Positions 27,599 through 35,210 are shown, counted from the first letter of the stretch. The stretch is DNA of 64,000 nucleotides from Arachidicoccus sp. BS20 (GCF_001659705.1 NZ_CP015971.1:3351029-3415028); one strand, 5' to 3'. A program made the numbers and translations. Notes: generated from the sequence alone by a model not told the origin.

Positions 27599-28767
27599 TG
27601 AAAAAAAGAAATACAGCGATACTTGGTGCAGCATTTTTAATGGCGACTTCCGCAATTGGTCCTGCATTTCTTACGCAAACGAGTTTGTTCACTTCGCAGC
27701 TTGCAGCAAGTTTCGGTTTTGTAATTTTTATTTCCATCTTGCTTGATTTGGGTGCGCAATTAAACTTGTGGCGTATTGTTACTATGAGCAAATTATATGC
27801 GCAGGATATGGCAAATGAACTGCTGCCCGGCGCAGGATATTTTTTGGCTGCTTTGATTGCGTTTGGCGGGTTTGCTTTCAATATCGGCAATATTGCGGGT
27901 GCGGGTTTGGGACTGAATGTGCTTACCGGATTATCGCCCTCGGTTTGCGGAGTTATCAGTTGCTGTTTTGCATTATCCATGTTTTGGTTTAAGGAAGCCG
28001 GTCGTGTGCTGGATTTTATTTTCAAAGCGTTGGGTATTTTAACGATTGCACTTACCGTGTATGTTGCCTTTGCCGCGCATCCCCCGTTGGGCGAGGCTTT
28101 GCACAGAACTGTGATGCCGGGAAAAATTAATTTTTTTATTATTGTAACTATTGTAGGCGGAACCGTTGGCGGTTATATTTCTTTCGCGGGCGCGCACCGG
28201 TTGCTCGATGCGGGCGTTTCGGGAAGGGATAATTTAAAGCACGTTACCAAAAGTTCTGTGAGCGGTATTTTGATTACGGCAGTAATGCGGTACGTTTTAT
28301 TTCTTGCTGCATTGGGCGTGGTGGTAAAGGGCATTGCATTATCGGGCAGTAATCCTGCGGCTTCGGTGTTTCAGTCAGCGGCAGGTTCTGTAGGTTATAT
28401 TTTTTTCGGCGTTATTTTGTGGAGCGCAAGTATTACTTCCATTATCGGTTCATCGTACACAACGGTAAGTTTCTGGAGGAGTTTGTCGCCTTTTATCAGG
28501 CGGAACGAAAAGGTGGTCGTTACCGTATTTATCATTATTTCTTGTATCATATTTCTCATTAATCCGAAACCCGTGAAACTATTGATAATGGCGGGCGCGG
28601 TCAACGGATTTATATTGCCGATTGCCTTGGCGATAATGCTGATTGCTTCGCGAAAAAAATCATTAATGAATAATTATAAGCATTCTTTATGGTTACAAAT
28701 ATTCGGTTGGATTGTAGTCTTGATAATGAATTGGCTGAGTATAAAATCGCTGAATACATTTCTCTGA
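27598..28767 (+). CDS. NRAMP-superfamily transporter of the YcsG type
   Basis: 389-residue integral membrane protein with about eleven spans. The start at 27598 overlaps the pxpA stop (TAATG), so it belongs to the 5-oxoproline operon. Overall fold and ATSAIGPAFLTQTSL resemble YcsG, an NRAMP relative next to ycsF/kip genes in Bacillus. In true NRAMP metal transporters TM1 holds DPGN and TM6 holds MPH; neither is found here (TM1 reads GPAFLTQTSLF). Metal transport is therefore doubtful, and the operon suggests uptake of 5-oxoproline or a related amide, which is inference. Confidence 0.82.
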   Translation: MKKRNTAILGAAFLMATSAIGPAFLTQTSLFTSQLAASFGFVIFISILLDLGAQLNLWRIVTMSKLYAQDMANELLPGAGYFLAALIAFGGFAFNIGNIAGAGLGLNVLTGLSPSVCGVISCCFALSMFWFKEAGRVLDFIFKALGILTIALTVYVAFAAHPPLGEALHRTVMPGKINFFIIVTIVGGTVGGYISFAGAHRLLDAGVSGRDNLKHVTKSSVSGILITAVMRYVLFLAALGVVVKGIALSGSNPAASVFQSAAGSVGYIFFGVILWSASITSIIGSSYTTVSFWRSLSPFIRRNEKVVVTVFIIISCIIFLINPKPVKLLIMAGAVNGFILPIALAIMLIASRKKSLMNNYKHSLWLQIFGWIVVLIMNWLSIKSLNTFL

Positions 28768-28770
28768 TAA

Positions 28771-28802
28771 TTTGTTCACAACGCAGGAATTTCCGTCCTT
28801 TG
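28771..28802 (+). promoter_or_regulatory. Possible map promoter
   Basis: TTTG at 28771-28774, a 20-nt spacer, and GTCCTTTG at 28795-28802, which departs from TAnnTTTG at the first two positions. It lies 20 bp upstream of map. Confidence 0.35.
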
Positions 28803-28821
28803 CAGTTTTAATTTTAAGAAG

Positions 28822-29631
28822 ATGATAATTTACAAAACCAATGCAGAAGTAGAAATCATGCAGCAGAATGCGACAACCATCAGCCGCATTCTTGCAGAAA
28901 TAGCAAAAATATTAAAGCCCGGAATGACTACTTTGCAGATAGATGAAATGTGTAAGCAAATGATTTTGGACGAAGGCGGCATTCCTACATTTCACAATTA
29001 TCATGGTTATCCTTTCAATCTTTGCGCGTCGGTAAATGATGTGGTGGTGCATGGTTTTCCCAACAAAAAAGAGCTAAAAGACGGCGATATCGTATCGCTT
29101 GATTTGGGCATTACTAAGAACGGCTATGTGGGCGAACATGCTTATTCTTTTGTGTTGGGCGAAACGCCGCAGGAACATTTGAAGCTCGTGAAAGTAACCA
29201 AAGAATCTTTATACAAAGGCATTGAGAAAGCGGTCGCCGGCAATCGCATCGGCGATATTGCATTCGCTATTCAGGATTATACGGAAAGACAACACGGTTA
29301 CGGCGTGGTGCGCGAATTAGTGGGACATGGCTTGGGTAAAACCATGCATGAAGAACCGAATGTACCGAATTATGGCAGGCGCGGAACGGGATTGAAAATG
29401 AAAGAGAATCTCACGATTGCCATTGAACCAATGATTAATCTCGGAAAAAGAAATGTTTATACCGAAAGCGACGGCTGGACGGTAAAAACGCGCGACGGCT
29501 CGCCATCCGTGCATTTCGAGCATAATGTATGTGTGAAGAAAGGAAAAGCACAGATACTTTCCGACTTTTCGATTATCGAAGCAGCGGAGAAAACAAATCC
29601 GAATTTGAATACAAGCTATGAAAATTTATAA
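28822..29631 (+). CDS. map: Methionine aminopeptidase, type I
   Basis: 269 residues. Removes the initiator methionine in the cytoplasm. The five metal ligands lie in VSLDLGITKNG (first Asp), the GEHAYSF region, GHGLGKTMHEEPNVPNYG (His and Glu), and the C-terminal VHFEHNV (Glu). The first two ligands of the usual pair are D and, in the place of the common D, an unusual residue: the second metal-binding segment reads VGEHAYSF where many enzymes have GWHGDSS. map usually sits beside secY/infA in the spc-alpha operon; here it is isolated about 6 kb away. Confidence 0.9.
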   Translation: MIIYKTNAEVEIMQQNATTISRILAEIAKILKPGMTTLQIDEMCKQMILDEGGIPTFHNYHGYPFNLCASVNDVVVHGFPNKKELKDGDIVSLDLGITKNGYVGEHAYSFVLGETPQEHLKLVKVTKESLYKGIEKAVAGNRIGDIAFAIQDYTERQHGYGVVRELVGHGLGKTMHEEPNVPNYGRRGTGLKMKENLTIAIEPMINLGKRNVYTESDGWTVKTRDGSPSVHFEHNVCVKKGKAQILSDFSIIEAAEKTNPNLNTSYENL

Positions 29632-29653
29632 ATTAAATGATTCATCGTTGTAA

Positions 29654-29776
29654 GGGATTTCTCCTATTGTCGAAATGACGATGCGGTTTTTAATTTTATA
29701 ATCTAAGATGATGATTTGAAGAGCAATTAAAACGCCTTGCACCGTCATTCCGAACGAGGGACGAGTGAGGAATCTC
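29654..29776. repeat. Pair of oppositely oriented dispersed-type repeats before the YhiN-like gene
   Basis: One unit on the minus strand (29654-29680, CGTCATTTCGACAATAGGAG) faces a related unit on the plus strand (29743-29776, CGTCATTCCGAACGAGGG then GAGTGAGGAATCTC). Both share CGTCATTYCGA near one end and GARATC-like sequence at the other. The layout resembles dispersed intergenic repeats common in Bacteroidota. Confidence 0.5.
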
Positions 29777-29792
29777 AAAAAAATCCCGACTT

Positions 29793-31028
29793 TTGACAGA
29801 CTTCAACAATCAAAAAACATTCATCATTATCGGCGGGGGTGCGGCAGGATTTTTCTGCGCGGTAAATGCGGCGCGGCTTTCACGTGATTTGAAGGTTGTG
29901 ATTCTGGAAAAGTCTTCCAAAGTTTTATCCAAAGTAAAAGTAAGCGGCGGCGGGCGTTGCAATGTTACACATCATTGTTTTGATGTAAATGAACTGATTA
30001 AAAAATATCCCCGCGGTAAAAATTTTCTCAAAAAAGAATTTTTTAATTTCTCGCCTAAAAATACCGTTGAATGGTTTGAACAACGCGGCGTACAATTAAA
30101 AACCGAAGCCGATGGAAGAATGTTTCCTATAACCGATTCTTCGCAAACGATTATTGATTGCCTGCTAAACGAAGCGAAAAAATATAATGTTGAAATTCGG
30201 CTGAATGCCAATGTTCATCAGCTTTTCAAAGAAAATGATAATTGGGTAATTGATTTAGGGTATGAAAAAATAAAAGCAGATTTTGTTTGTATTGCCTGCG
30301 GCGGTTTTCCGAAAATAGAACAGTTCAGTTGGCTGAAAAATCTGGAACATTCCATTGAAATGCCTGTGCCGTCTTTGTTTACATTCAATATTCCCGAAAA
30401 TAACATTACACAATTAATGGGTATAAGTTCAGTTGCACAAGTGAAAATTCTTGGGACAAAATTGGTGGAACAAGCTCCGTTATTAATTACGCATTGGGGT
30501 TTGAGTGGACCTGCAATTTTGCGTTTATCGGCTTGGGGCGCGAGAATTTTAGCAGAGAAGAATTATGAGTTTTCTATTCATATAAATTGGTTGCCGCAAT
30601 ACAATGAACAGAGTTTGCGAAATGATTGGAATGATATTCGCAACAAAATTTCTTCGCAAAAAATCATTGATAAAAATCCGTTTGACTTACCGAAAAGATT
30701 GTGGCAATACTTTCTTTCCAAAGCGGAAATTGATGAAGATTTATATTGGTCGAAATTGCCTTCAAAGCAGCAAAACAAACTGATTCAAATTCTGGTTGCA
30801 GACGAATATCACATAAAAGGTAAAACCACTTTTAAGGAAGAATTTGTAACCTGCGGCGGCATTTCACTCAGCGAAATTGATGTACAAACTATGCAAAGCA
30901 GGCTGCATAAAAATCTATTCTTCGCAGGCGAAATCCTTGATGTGGACGGCGTTACAGGCGGTTTTAATTTTCAGCACGCATGGTCGAGCGGCTGGATTGC
31001 GGCGAAGACGGTGGCAGCAAATGTTTAA
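29793..31028 (+). CDS. HI0933/YhiN-family NAD(P)/FAD-dependent oxidoreductase
   Basis: 411-residue flavoprotein of unknown reaction. FAD-binding IIIGGGAAGFFCAVNAARLS at the N-terminus, SGGGRCNVTH near residue 52, and the C-terminal AGEILDVDGVTGGFNFQHAW are family hallmarks. The start is TTG at 29793 because no ATG precedes the FAD motif. The last 50 bp and the sequence after the stop recur in diverged form at 31852, so the 3' end of this gene marks a recombination boundary of the accessory island. Confidence 0.88.
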   Translation: MTDFNNQKTFIIIGGGAAGFFCAVNAARLSRDLKVVILEKSSKVLSKVKVSGGGRCNVTHHCFDVNELIKKYPRGKNFLKKEFFNFSPKNTVEWFEQRGVQLKTEADGRMFPITDSSQTIIDCLLNEAKKYNVEIRLNANVHQLFKENDNWVIDLGYEKIKADFVCIACGGFPKIEQFSWLKNLEHSIEMPVPSLFTFNIPENNITQLMGISSVAQVKILGTKLVEQAPLLITHWGLSGPAILRLSAWGARILAEKNYEFSIHINWLPQYNEQSLRNDWNDIRNKISSQKIIDKNPFDLPKRLWQYFLSKAEIDEDLYWSKLPSKQQNKLIQILVADEYHIKGKTTFKEEFVTCGGISLSEIDVQTMQSRLHKNLFFAGEILDVDGVTGGFNFQHAWSSGWIAAKTVAANV

Positions 31029-31143
31029 CTCGCTGTTCGCGATTTGCAATTGTGAACCGTTATCTGTGCATTTATAGTGCATCTTATGTGAGAATTGCAA
31101 ATTCGCCGATAGGACTTCGGAATTGCAAATTCCGAAGAGCGAG
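30979..31143 (+). repeat. yhiN 3'-end plus structured repeat, copy 1
   Basis: 165 bp covering the last codons of the YhiN-like gene and a structured intergenic element. 52 bp (31060-31111) are identical to copy 2. A long-range pairing joins GCGATTTGCAATT with AATTGCAAATTCGC (one bulged base), followed by a perfect 10-bp hairpin (31115-31124 with 31128-31137). Confidence 0.8.
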
Positions 31144-31158
31144 TTGTGTATTCGTTTT

Positions 31159-31443
31159 TTAAGCGCTTATTGGATTAACCTGTATTTGTCCGCCAACGGC
31201 TTTCAAAACTTTCATTATAGTTGTAAATTGAGGTTTTGCTCCGTCGGACAGCGCTTTGTATAGACTTGGTCGGCTTAGACCTGTTTCTTCTGCAATTTTT
31301 GTCATCCCGATTGCTTTTGCAATATTTCCAATAGCATTAATTATATCAGCATCATTGCCTTCTTCTATAACCGTGTTAAGATATTCCGCAATCATTTCGT
31401 TGTTGTCTAAATAATCTGCTATGTCAAATTTTGAAGTTTCCAT
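31159..31443 (-). CDS. Antitoxin, HTH type (addiction module antidote)
   Basis: 94 residues with the helix-turn-helix MTKIAEETGLSRPSLYKALS and the conserved C-terminal FTTIMKVLKAVGGQIQV. Pairs with the toxin gene 3 bp upstream on the same strand; toxin-first order is usual for this HigBA-like class. It should bind the toxin and repress the operon. Both genes sit between two copies of the yhiN 3' repeat. Confidence 0.88.
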   Translation of the reverse strand: METSKFDIADYLDNNEMIAEYLNTVIEEGNDADIINAIGNIAKAIGMTKIAEETGLSRPSLYKALSDGAKPQFTTIMKVLKAVGGQIQVNPISA

Positions 31444-31446
31444 TTT

Positions 31447-31746
31447 TTACTTTTTTAATTTATCCCAAATTTGTTTTGCTTTCTCAATGTCTTTTTGTTG
31501 TGTTGATTTATCGCCGCCTATAAGCAGAATTATAATTTTTCCGTCTGTTTCTCTGAAATAAATTCTATAACCTTTTGCGTAGTTAATTTTTAATTCACTA
31601 ATGCCGTTTCCGACAGATTTACAATCTCCGAAATGTTCTTCGGTTTCCAATTTTTGGATTCTAAACAAAATTTTTGCTTTTGCTCGTAAATCCTTTAATC
31701 TTCTTAACCACTTGTCAAATTCCGCTGTTTTTTCAATAAAGTACAT
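31447..31746 (-). CDS. RelE/ParE-superfamily toxin (HigB-like killer protein)
   Basis: 99 residues. FDKWLRRLKDLRAKAKILFR at the N-terminus and the GYRIYFRETDGKIIILLIGG core with DKSTQQKDIEKA after it match the phage-derived Gp49/HigB-like addiction toxins, presumed to be mRNA interferases. First gene of a two-gene toxin-antitoxin operon. Bacterial addiction modules of this kind often stabilise islands and cassette arrays. Confidence 0.88.
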   Translation of the reverse strand: MYFIEKTAEFDKWLRRLKDLRAKAKILFRIQKLETEEHFGDCKSVGNGISELKINYAKGYRIYFRETDGKIIILLIGGDKSTQQKDIEKAKQIWDKLKK

Positions 31747-31851
31747 TTTAATCTGTATTCATTCGGATACAAAATTGGTAAAATATTGGGATATACAGAA
31801 ATTATTTTTCAAGGTCGTTTTTGATGCTTGGCATTCAAAAGGACGAACTTT

Positions 31852-32015
31852 CATGGTCGAGCGGCTGGATTGCTGGGAAGACGATTGCCGAAAATGTTTG
31901 ATTAGCTGTTCGGGATTTGCAACCGCGAACTATTATCTGTGCATTTATAGTGCATCTTATGTGAGAATTGCAAATTCGCCGATATACTTCGATATCGCAA
32001 ATATCGAAAAGCGAG
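31852..32015 (+). repeat. yhiN 3'-end plus structured repeat, copy 2 (gene remnant)
   Basis: Begins with a diverged remnant of the YhiN C-terminus (in frame SWSSGWIAGKTIAENV and stop) with no gene body before it. The structured element follows, 52 bp of it identical to copy 1 (31933-31984). Its hairpin (31988-31995 with 32001-32008) has a different sequence from copy 1 but pairs perfectly. Confidence 0.8.
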
Positions 32016-32138
32016 ACTGTCCACCGCAAAAGTTGATAAAAGAACGAAAGCTGAAATGCAGTTGTGTCAGCCGAATAAAGAACCGTCAGGGACAGTCCTA
32101 CGATTACTTTTTCAAGTGTCGGGCTGTGCGGTCGTTAG
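32016..32138. other. Unassigned left edge of the cassette array
   Basis: No gene is seen. The segment begins with the GTTGGTGGCAAGGC box that would start an eleventh cassette (minus strand, 32151 downward) but no matching end box is found. An 8-bp inverted repeat GACTGTCC/GGACAGTC (32015-32022, 32090-32097) may be part of a decayed attC. TGTGTCAGCCGA here also occurs in the loop of the attC of cassette 4. Confidence 0.45.
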
Positions 32139-32244
32139 CCTTGCCACCAACGTTTTGGGGCTTGGCGGATAGGCGTGAAAGTTCGTAGTAACTGTGACGT
32201 TGAACGTCAGCCCGCCTGACGCCAAACCGATGTTGGTGGCAGGC
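32139..32244 (-). repeat. attC-like site of cassette 10
   Basis: Outer arms TGCCACCAAC (32142-32151) and GTTGGTGGCA (32232-32241) pair perfectly; inner arms GGCTTGGCG (32159-32167) and CGCCAAACC (32220-32228) follow after an unpaired spacer. The end box of cassette 10 (GTTGGTGGCAGGC) matches its start box at 32815 (GTTGATGGCAAGC) in 11 of 13 positions. Confidence 0.82.
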
Positions 32245-32262
32245 TTTATTGATTCTTTGTAT

Positions 32263-32736
32263 TTATTCATCTTCTAATCCTCCATCGTTGTAACTTACTC
32301 TTGTTAATTGTTGTCCATTCTTAAAAACAAGTTGAAGCCCGTGTTCTTCTTCCCATTCGCAACCACATTCGACTAAAACAAAAACTTCACCTGTTTCATT
32401 TTGAGCTAAAATTATATCAGTCGGGTAAACGAAATTCCAAATTTCGTTGTCTGATTTTAATTCAAGTCTTGGTGTATAGTTAAAAACTAAATTCTGTTTG
32501 TAGTTTTCAACAATTTTAGAAGAATGATTTTCTCTGTCCGATGTTGAAAGTCGCATAAAATTCTCAAGAGCAATGTCTGCAAGTTTAAAGTAGCTTTCAT
32601 TTTCTGCTTCTGTAAAAACAACTTTTAGTTGCTTGTTTTGAAAATATGGAATATCAATTAATTCGCTATTCCAACATTCTTCAAAATGCTTGTCTTGTGT
32701 TAGTTGTCCTACAATTTTTGAAATCATATCAATCAT
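32263..32736 (-). CDS. Protein of unknown function (DUF6985-like), cassette 10
   Basis: 157 residues, acidic, no signal peptide or membrane span; probably cytoplasmic. The C-terminal VECGCEWEEEHGLQLVFKNG followed by LTRVSYNDG resembles the DUF6985-type domain seen in proteins from toxin/immunity loci, but I cannot verify this. It is the only gene of the last recognisable cassette, transcribed away from the integrase. The start is 79 nt inside the cassette boundary. Confidence 0.7.
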   Translation of the reverse strand: MIDMISKIVGQLTQDKHFEECWNSELIDIPYFQNKQLKVVFTEAENESYFKLADIALENFMRLSTSDRENHSSKIVENYKQNLVFNYTPRLELKSDNEIWNFVYPTDIILAQNETGEVFVLVECGCEWEEEHGLQLVFKNGQQLTRVSYNDGGLEDE

Positions 32737-32802
32737 TCAATTTGTTTCGCTTAATATTTTGAAATTTTCGGCTCCTGTCTATTGATGTAGGATGTTCTGC
32801 AA

Positions 32803-32946
32803 GCTTGCCATCAACGGGCCGCGTATTGGCGATGGGCGGGATTTTTAGCACTGAACTTTAATCGAAGAACAGAAGTTTAATTTTCGCACTTCCGTTGATA
32901 CGAAGCCGTTCAGCCCGCCTATTGCCAATACGATGTTGGCGGTTCG
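32803..32946 (-). repeat. attC-like site of cassette 9
   Basis: Inner arms of 19 bp (32822-32840 and 32914-32932) with two mismatched positions, outer ends AAC (32813-32815) and GTT (32935-32937). The right 61 bp are nearly identical (one mismatch) to the same half of the attC of cassette 8. Confidence 0.85.
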
Positions 32947-32950
32947 TTTT

Positions 32951-33790
32951 TTATGTTCTCGCAACCAAGAAAAATTCTCCACTTGCTGGAACAAAATTAT
33001 CGGTCCTGCCTTTAAAATATTTTTCTGTCATATCTTTTGTTGAAACGGTTTGGATTTCTTTCAAACCTACTTCTTGTGCAAGTTTTACAATTTCGTCAAC
33101 AGAGAAAAAACTTACAAAAGGTGTTCCCGAAGCCATTGCTCCTTTTATTGCAATTTCTTGCATTGGCTTGTCATCTTCGTCAAGTTGTTCCAATGGTAAA
33201 TAAAATGCTATTGCAATAGTTGAACCCGATGCAAGTGAAGTCATTTTTTTAAGTGTATCTACAATTGCCTCTTTTGTCAGATAGAGCGTAACTCCTGTGC
33301 AAGAAACCAAAGTCGTTTTTGTAGTGTCAAAACCTTTGTTTAAAAGTTCTGTCCACCAAGATGAAGTTTCAAAATCAACAGGAACGAAATGAAGATTGTC
33401 GGGAATTTTGTAACCATTTTCAACTAACTTTTCTTCTTTCCAAGTCAATGTGTTGGGCTGGTCAATTTCATAAATGTCAACTTGCGAAATGATTTCAGTA
33501 TTTCGTTGGGCAAAACTGTCAAGTCCCGCACCAAGAATAATATATTGTGTTACGCCTTTTCCAATTTGTTCTTTGGCTAAGTCCTCAACAAATCTGGCAC
33601 GAGCAACAATAGAAGCCCTAAGCCGTTTTGTATATTTCATATCAGGACGTTCTTGCCAATCTTTTTCGGGTTTGATTAAGTCATATCCAACTTTGTCCTC
33701 AATGATGTAAGGCTTATCGTCTGTCAAAACATGTAATGCTCGCCATAAAGCTGTTCGTAATGCTGTATTGTCTGGTTGTTTTGTTGTCAT
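32951..33790 (-). CDS. SAM-dependent methyltransferase, LCM/TIGR00027 type, cassette 9
   Basis: 279 residues. The glycine-rich SAM motif YIILGAGLDSFAQR and VDIYEIDQPNTLTWKEE, with TLVSCTGVTLYLTKEAI, place it in the leucine-carboxyl-methyltransferase-like family; its substrate is unknown. Sole gene of cassette 9. The stop lies 4 bp before the attC end box, and the start 42 nt inside the cassette. Members occur as secondary-metabolism or detoxification methyltransferases. Confidence 0.88.
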   Translation of the reverse strand: MTTKQPDNTALRTALWRALHVLTDDKPYIIEDKVGYDLIKPEKDWQERPDMKYTKRLRASIVARARFVEDLAKEQIGKGVTQYIILGAGLDSFAQRNTEIISQVDIYEIDQPNTLTWKEEKLVENGYKIPDNLHFVPVDFETSSWWTELLNKGFDTTKTTLVSCTGVTLYLTKEAIVDTLKKMTSLASGSTIAIAFYLPLEQLDEDDKPMQEIAIKGAMASGTPFVSFFSVDEIVKLAQEVGLKEIQTVSTKDMTEKYFKGRTDNFVPASGEFFLVART

Positions 33791-33823
33791 AATTTTGTTC
33801 TATGCACGATGTCTGTTACAATG

Positions 33824-33962
33824 ACCGCTAACGGTTCACGGCTTGGCGATGTGGCGGATTTTTAGCACTAACCCTGATACGAAGAACGAAAGTCGAATTT
33901 TGCACTTTCGTTGATACGAAGCCGTTCAGCCCGCCTATTGCCAATACGATGTTGGCGGTTCG
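33824..33962 (-). repeat. attC-like site of cassette 8
   Basis: Outer arms ACCGCTAAC (33824-33832) and GTTGGCGGT (33951-33959) pair with one G-U type difference. Inner arms TTGGCGATGTGGCGG (33843-33857) and CCCGCCTATTGCCAA (33930-33944) pair imperfectly. About 80 nt of variable loop lie between. Confidence 0.83.
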
Positions 33963-33981
33963 TTGTTTTTATCTTTTTGTT

Positions 33982-34572
33982 TCATTTTTTGTAGTGATTG
34001 ACGATGATACCACACTTAAACGGTGTTGAGTTTACTGTTTTCAGGTTTGTCTGCTTTTGGAAAATAGGTAAACCTTGTCCTAATGCTACTGGGTTTGTTA
34101 TCAAATGAAATTCGTCTATGAGGTCTGCGTTGATAAGCGAAGAAACAAGCGTTGCACCACCATAAACGATAATGTCTCCATTGTCTTGGTTTTTCAGTTT
34201 CGTGATTTCGTCAGCTAAATTGCCTTTTAGAATGGATACGTTTTCCCAACCGCCCGGGATTTCGGTTTCCGTTGTCAAAGTTCTGCTTGCTACAAACTTA
34301 TTTGTGTTTACAATATGGTTGGCAAATTCAAATCTTGTGTCTGTCGGGTCTTGTGTTACTTGTTTCCAATGTGCGTTAAAACCTTCTTGTGCCATTTGAC
34401 TGCTTATCAAAATGCTGTTAGCGGATTTGTTTAGATTTGTATGATAACTTTGCAGGTCTTTATCCCAATTCCAATTTGGTCCCCAATTCCAAATCATCCA
34501 ATCTGTACCACCATTTTCGTCAGCGATATATCCGTCAATACTAATTTGTGTTTCAAGAATTAATTTGTTCAT
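33982..34572 (-). CDS. RibD C-terminal/DHFR-fold reductase, cassette 8
   Basis: 196 residues with start at 34572 (MNKLILETQISIDGYIADEN); the longer frame to 34617 would read through the attC remnant. The DHFR-like fold is shown by the N-terminal SIDGYIADENGGTDW, GDIIVYGGATLVSSLINADL and the C-terminal NPVALGQGLPIF. The family reduces pteridine- or riboflavin-type substrates with NADPH; actual substrate unknown. Related to the neighbouring cassette 7 product but not a recent copy. Confidence 0.87.
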   Translation of the reverse strand: MNKLILETQISIDGYIADENGGTDWMIWNWGPNWNWDKDLQSYHTNLNKSANSILISSQMAQEGFNAHWKQVTQDPTDTRFEFANHIVNTNKFVASRTLTTETEIPGGWENVSILKGNLADEITKLKNQDNGDIIVYGGATLVSSLINADLIDEFHLITNPVALGQGLPIFQKQTNLKTVNSTPFKCGIIVNHYKK

Positions 34573-34609
34573 ATTGTTATCTTGTCTGTTACTGTCGTCC
34601 GTTACTATG

Positions 34610-34633
34610 ACTGCCAATGATGTTGGTAGTTCG
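34610..34633 (-). repeat. Collapsed attC between cassettes 7 and 8
   Basis: The two end boxes ACTGCCAAT (34610-34618) and GTTGGTAGTTCG (34622-34633) are only three bases apart; the inner stem and loop are missing. The first box has AAT instead of AAC. This site has probably lost function, locking cassettes 7 and 8 together. Confidence 0.7.
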
Positions 34634-34637
34634 TTGA

Positions 34638-35210
34638 TTATTGTCTGTCCACAATGTAATTCAGTTCTGTTACTCCGTTATTAAATTGTCGTGTATTTAC
34701 TAAGTTTAGCGAAGTTTTGTCTTTTATATCCACAAACAATGGAATGCCTTGTCCGAGAATAATTGGATTGACAAATAGCCAATAGCCGTCAATTAAATTC
34801 TGTTGCATAAGCGAATGTGTGGCTGTCGGGCTACCAAAAAGCAAGATTTCTTTACCGTCCTGCTGTTTTATTTCATTTATTTGGTCTGCAAGATTGTCGT
34901 TAATGATTGTCGTGTTATGCAATTTCGCTTCATTAAGTGTTTTTGACAAAACAACTTTGTGAGCTTTTTTATACCATTTTGAATGTTCAATGTCGTGTTT
35001 GGTTGCTGTTGGTTTGTCGCCTGCTGTCAGCCAATAACCTTGCATCATTTCATAAGTTTTTCGTCCGTATAATGCAGTTTCCGTTTTGCTTATACGATTG
35101 CCGACATAAGTAAAAATTTCTTCGTCTGCCTTTGCCCAATTGAGTTCTCCGCTTAGTCCTGCTACAAAACCGTCAAGCGATATGTGCATAAATGAAATTA
35201 TTTTTCTCAT
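34638..35210 (-). CDS. RibD C-terminal/DHFR-fold reductase, cassette 7
   Basis: 190 residues. MRKIISFMHISLDGFVAGLS, YGRKTYEMMQGYW, KEILLFGSPTATHSLMQQNL and NPIILGQGIPLF identify the DHFR-like RibD-C family (YwjB/YyaP type). NADPH-dependent reductase of unknown substrate. The stop lies 4 bp from the collapsed attC. Not homologous to classical dfr trimethoprim-resistance cassettes beyond the fold, so resistance should not be assumed. Confidence 0.88.
   Translation of the reverse strand: MRKIISFMHISLDGFVAGLSGELNWAKADEEIFTYVGNRISKTETALYGRKTYEMMQGYWLTAGDKPTATKHDIEHSKWYKKAHKVVLSKTLNEAKLHNTTIINDNLADQINEIKQQDGKEILLFGSPTATHSLMQQNLIDGYWLFVNPIILGQGIPLFVDIKDKTSLNLVNTRQFNNGVTELNYIVDRQ

Noticed and set aside
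31601..32188. 195-residue plus-strand ORF across the toxin gene and the second yhiN repeat
   Set aside because: Its first part is the antisense of the toxin gene and its second part is the repeat read in the wrong frame; no recognisable domain.
34638..35210. Classical dfrA/dfrB trimethoprim-resistance cassette
   Set aside because: The proteins are RibD C-terminal-type DHFR-fold reductases; similarity to integron dfr genes is at fold level only.
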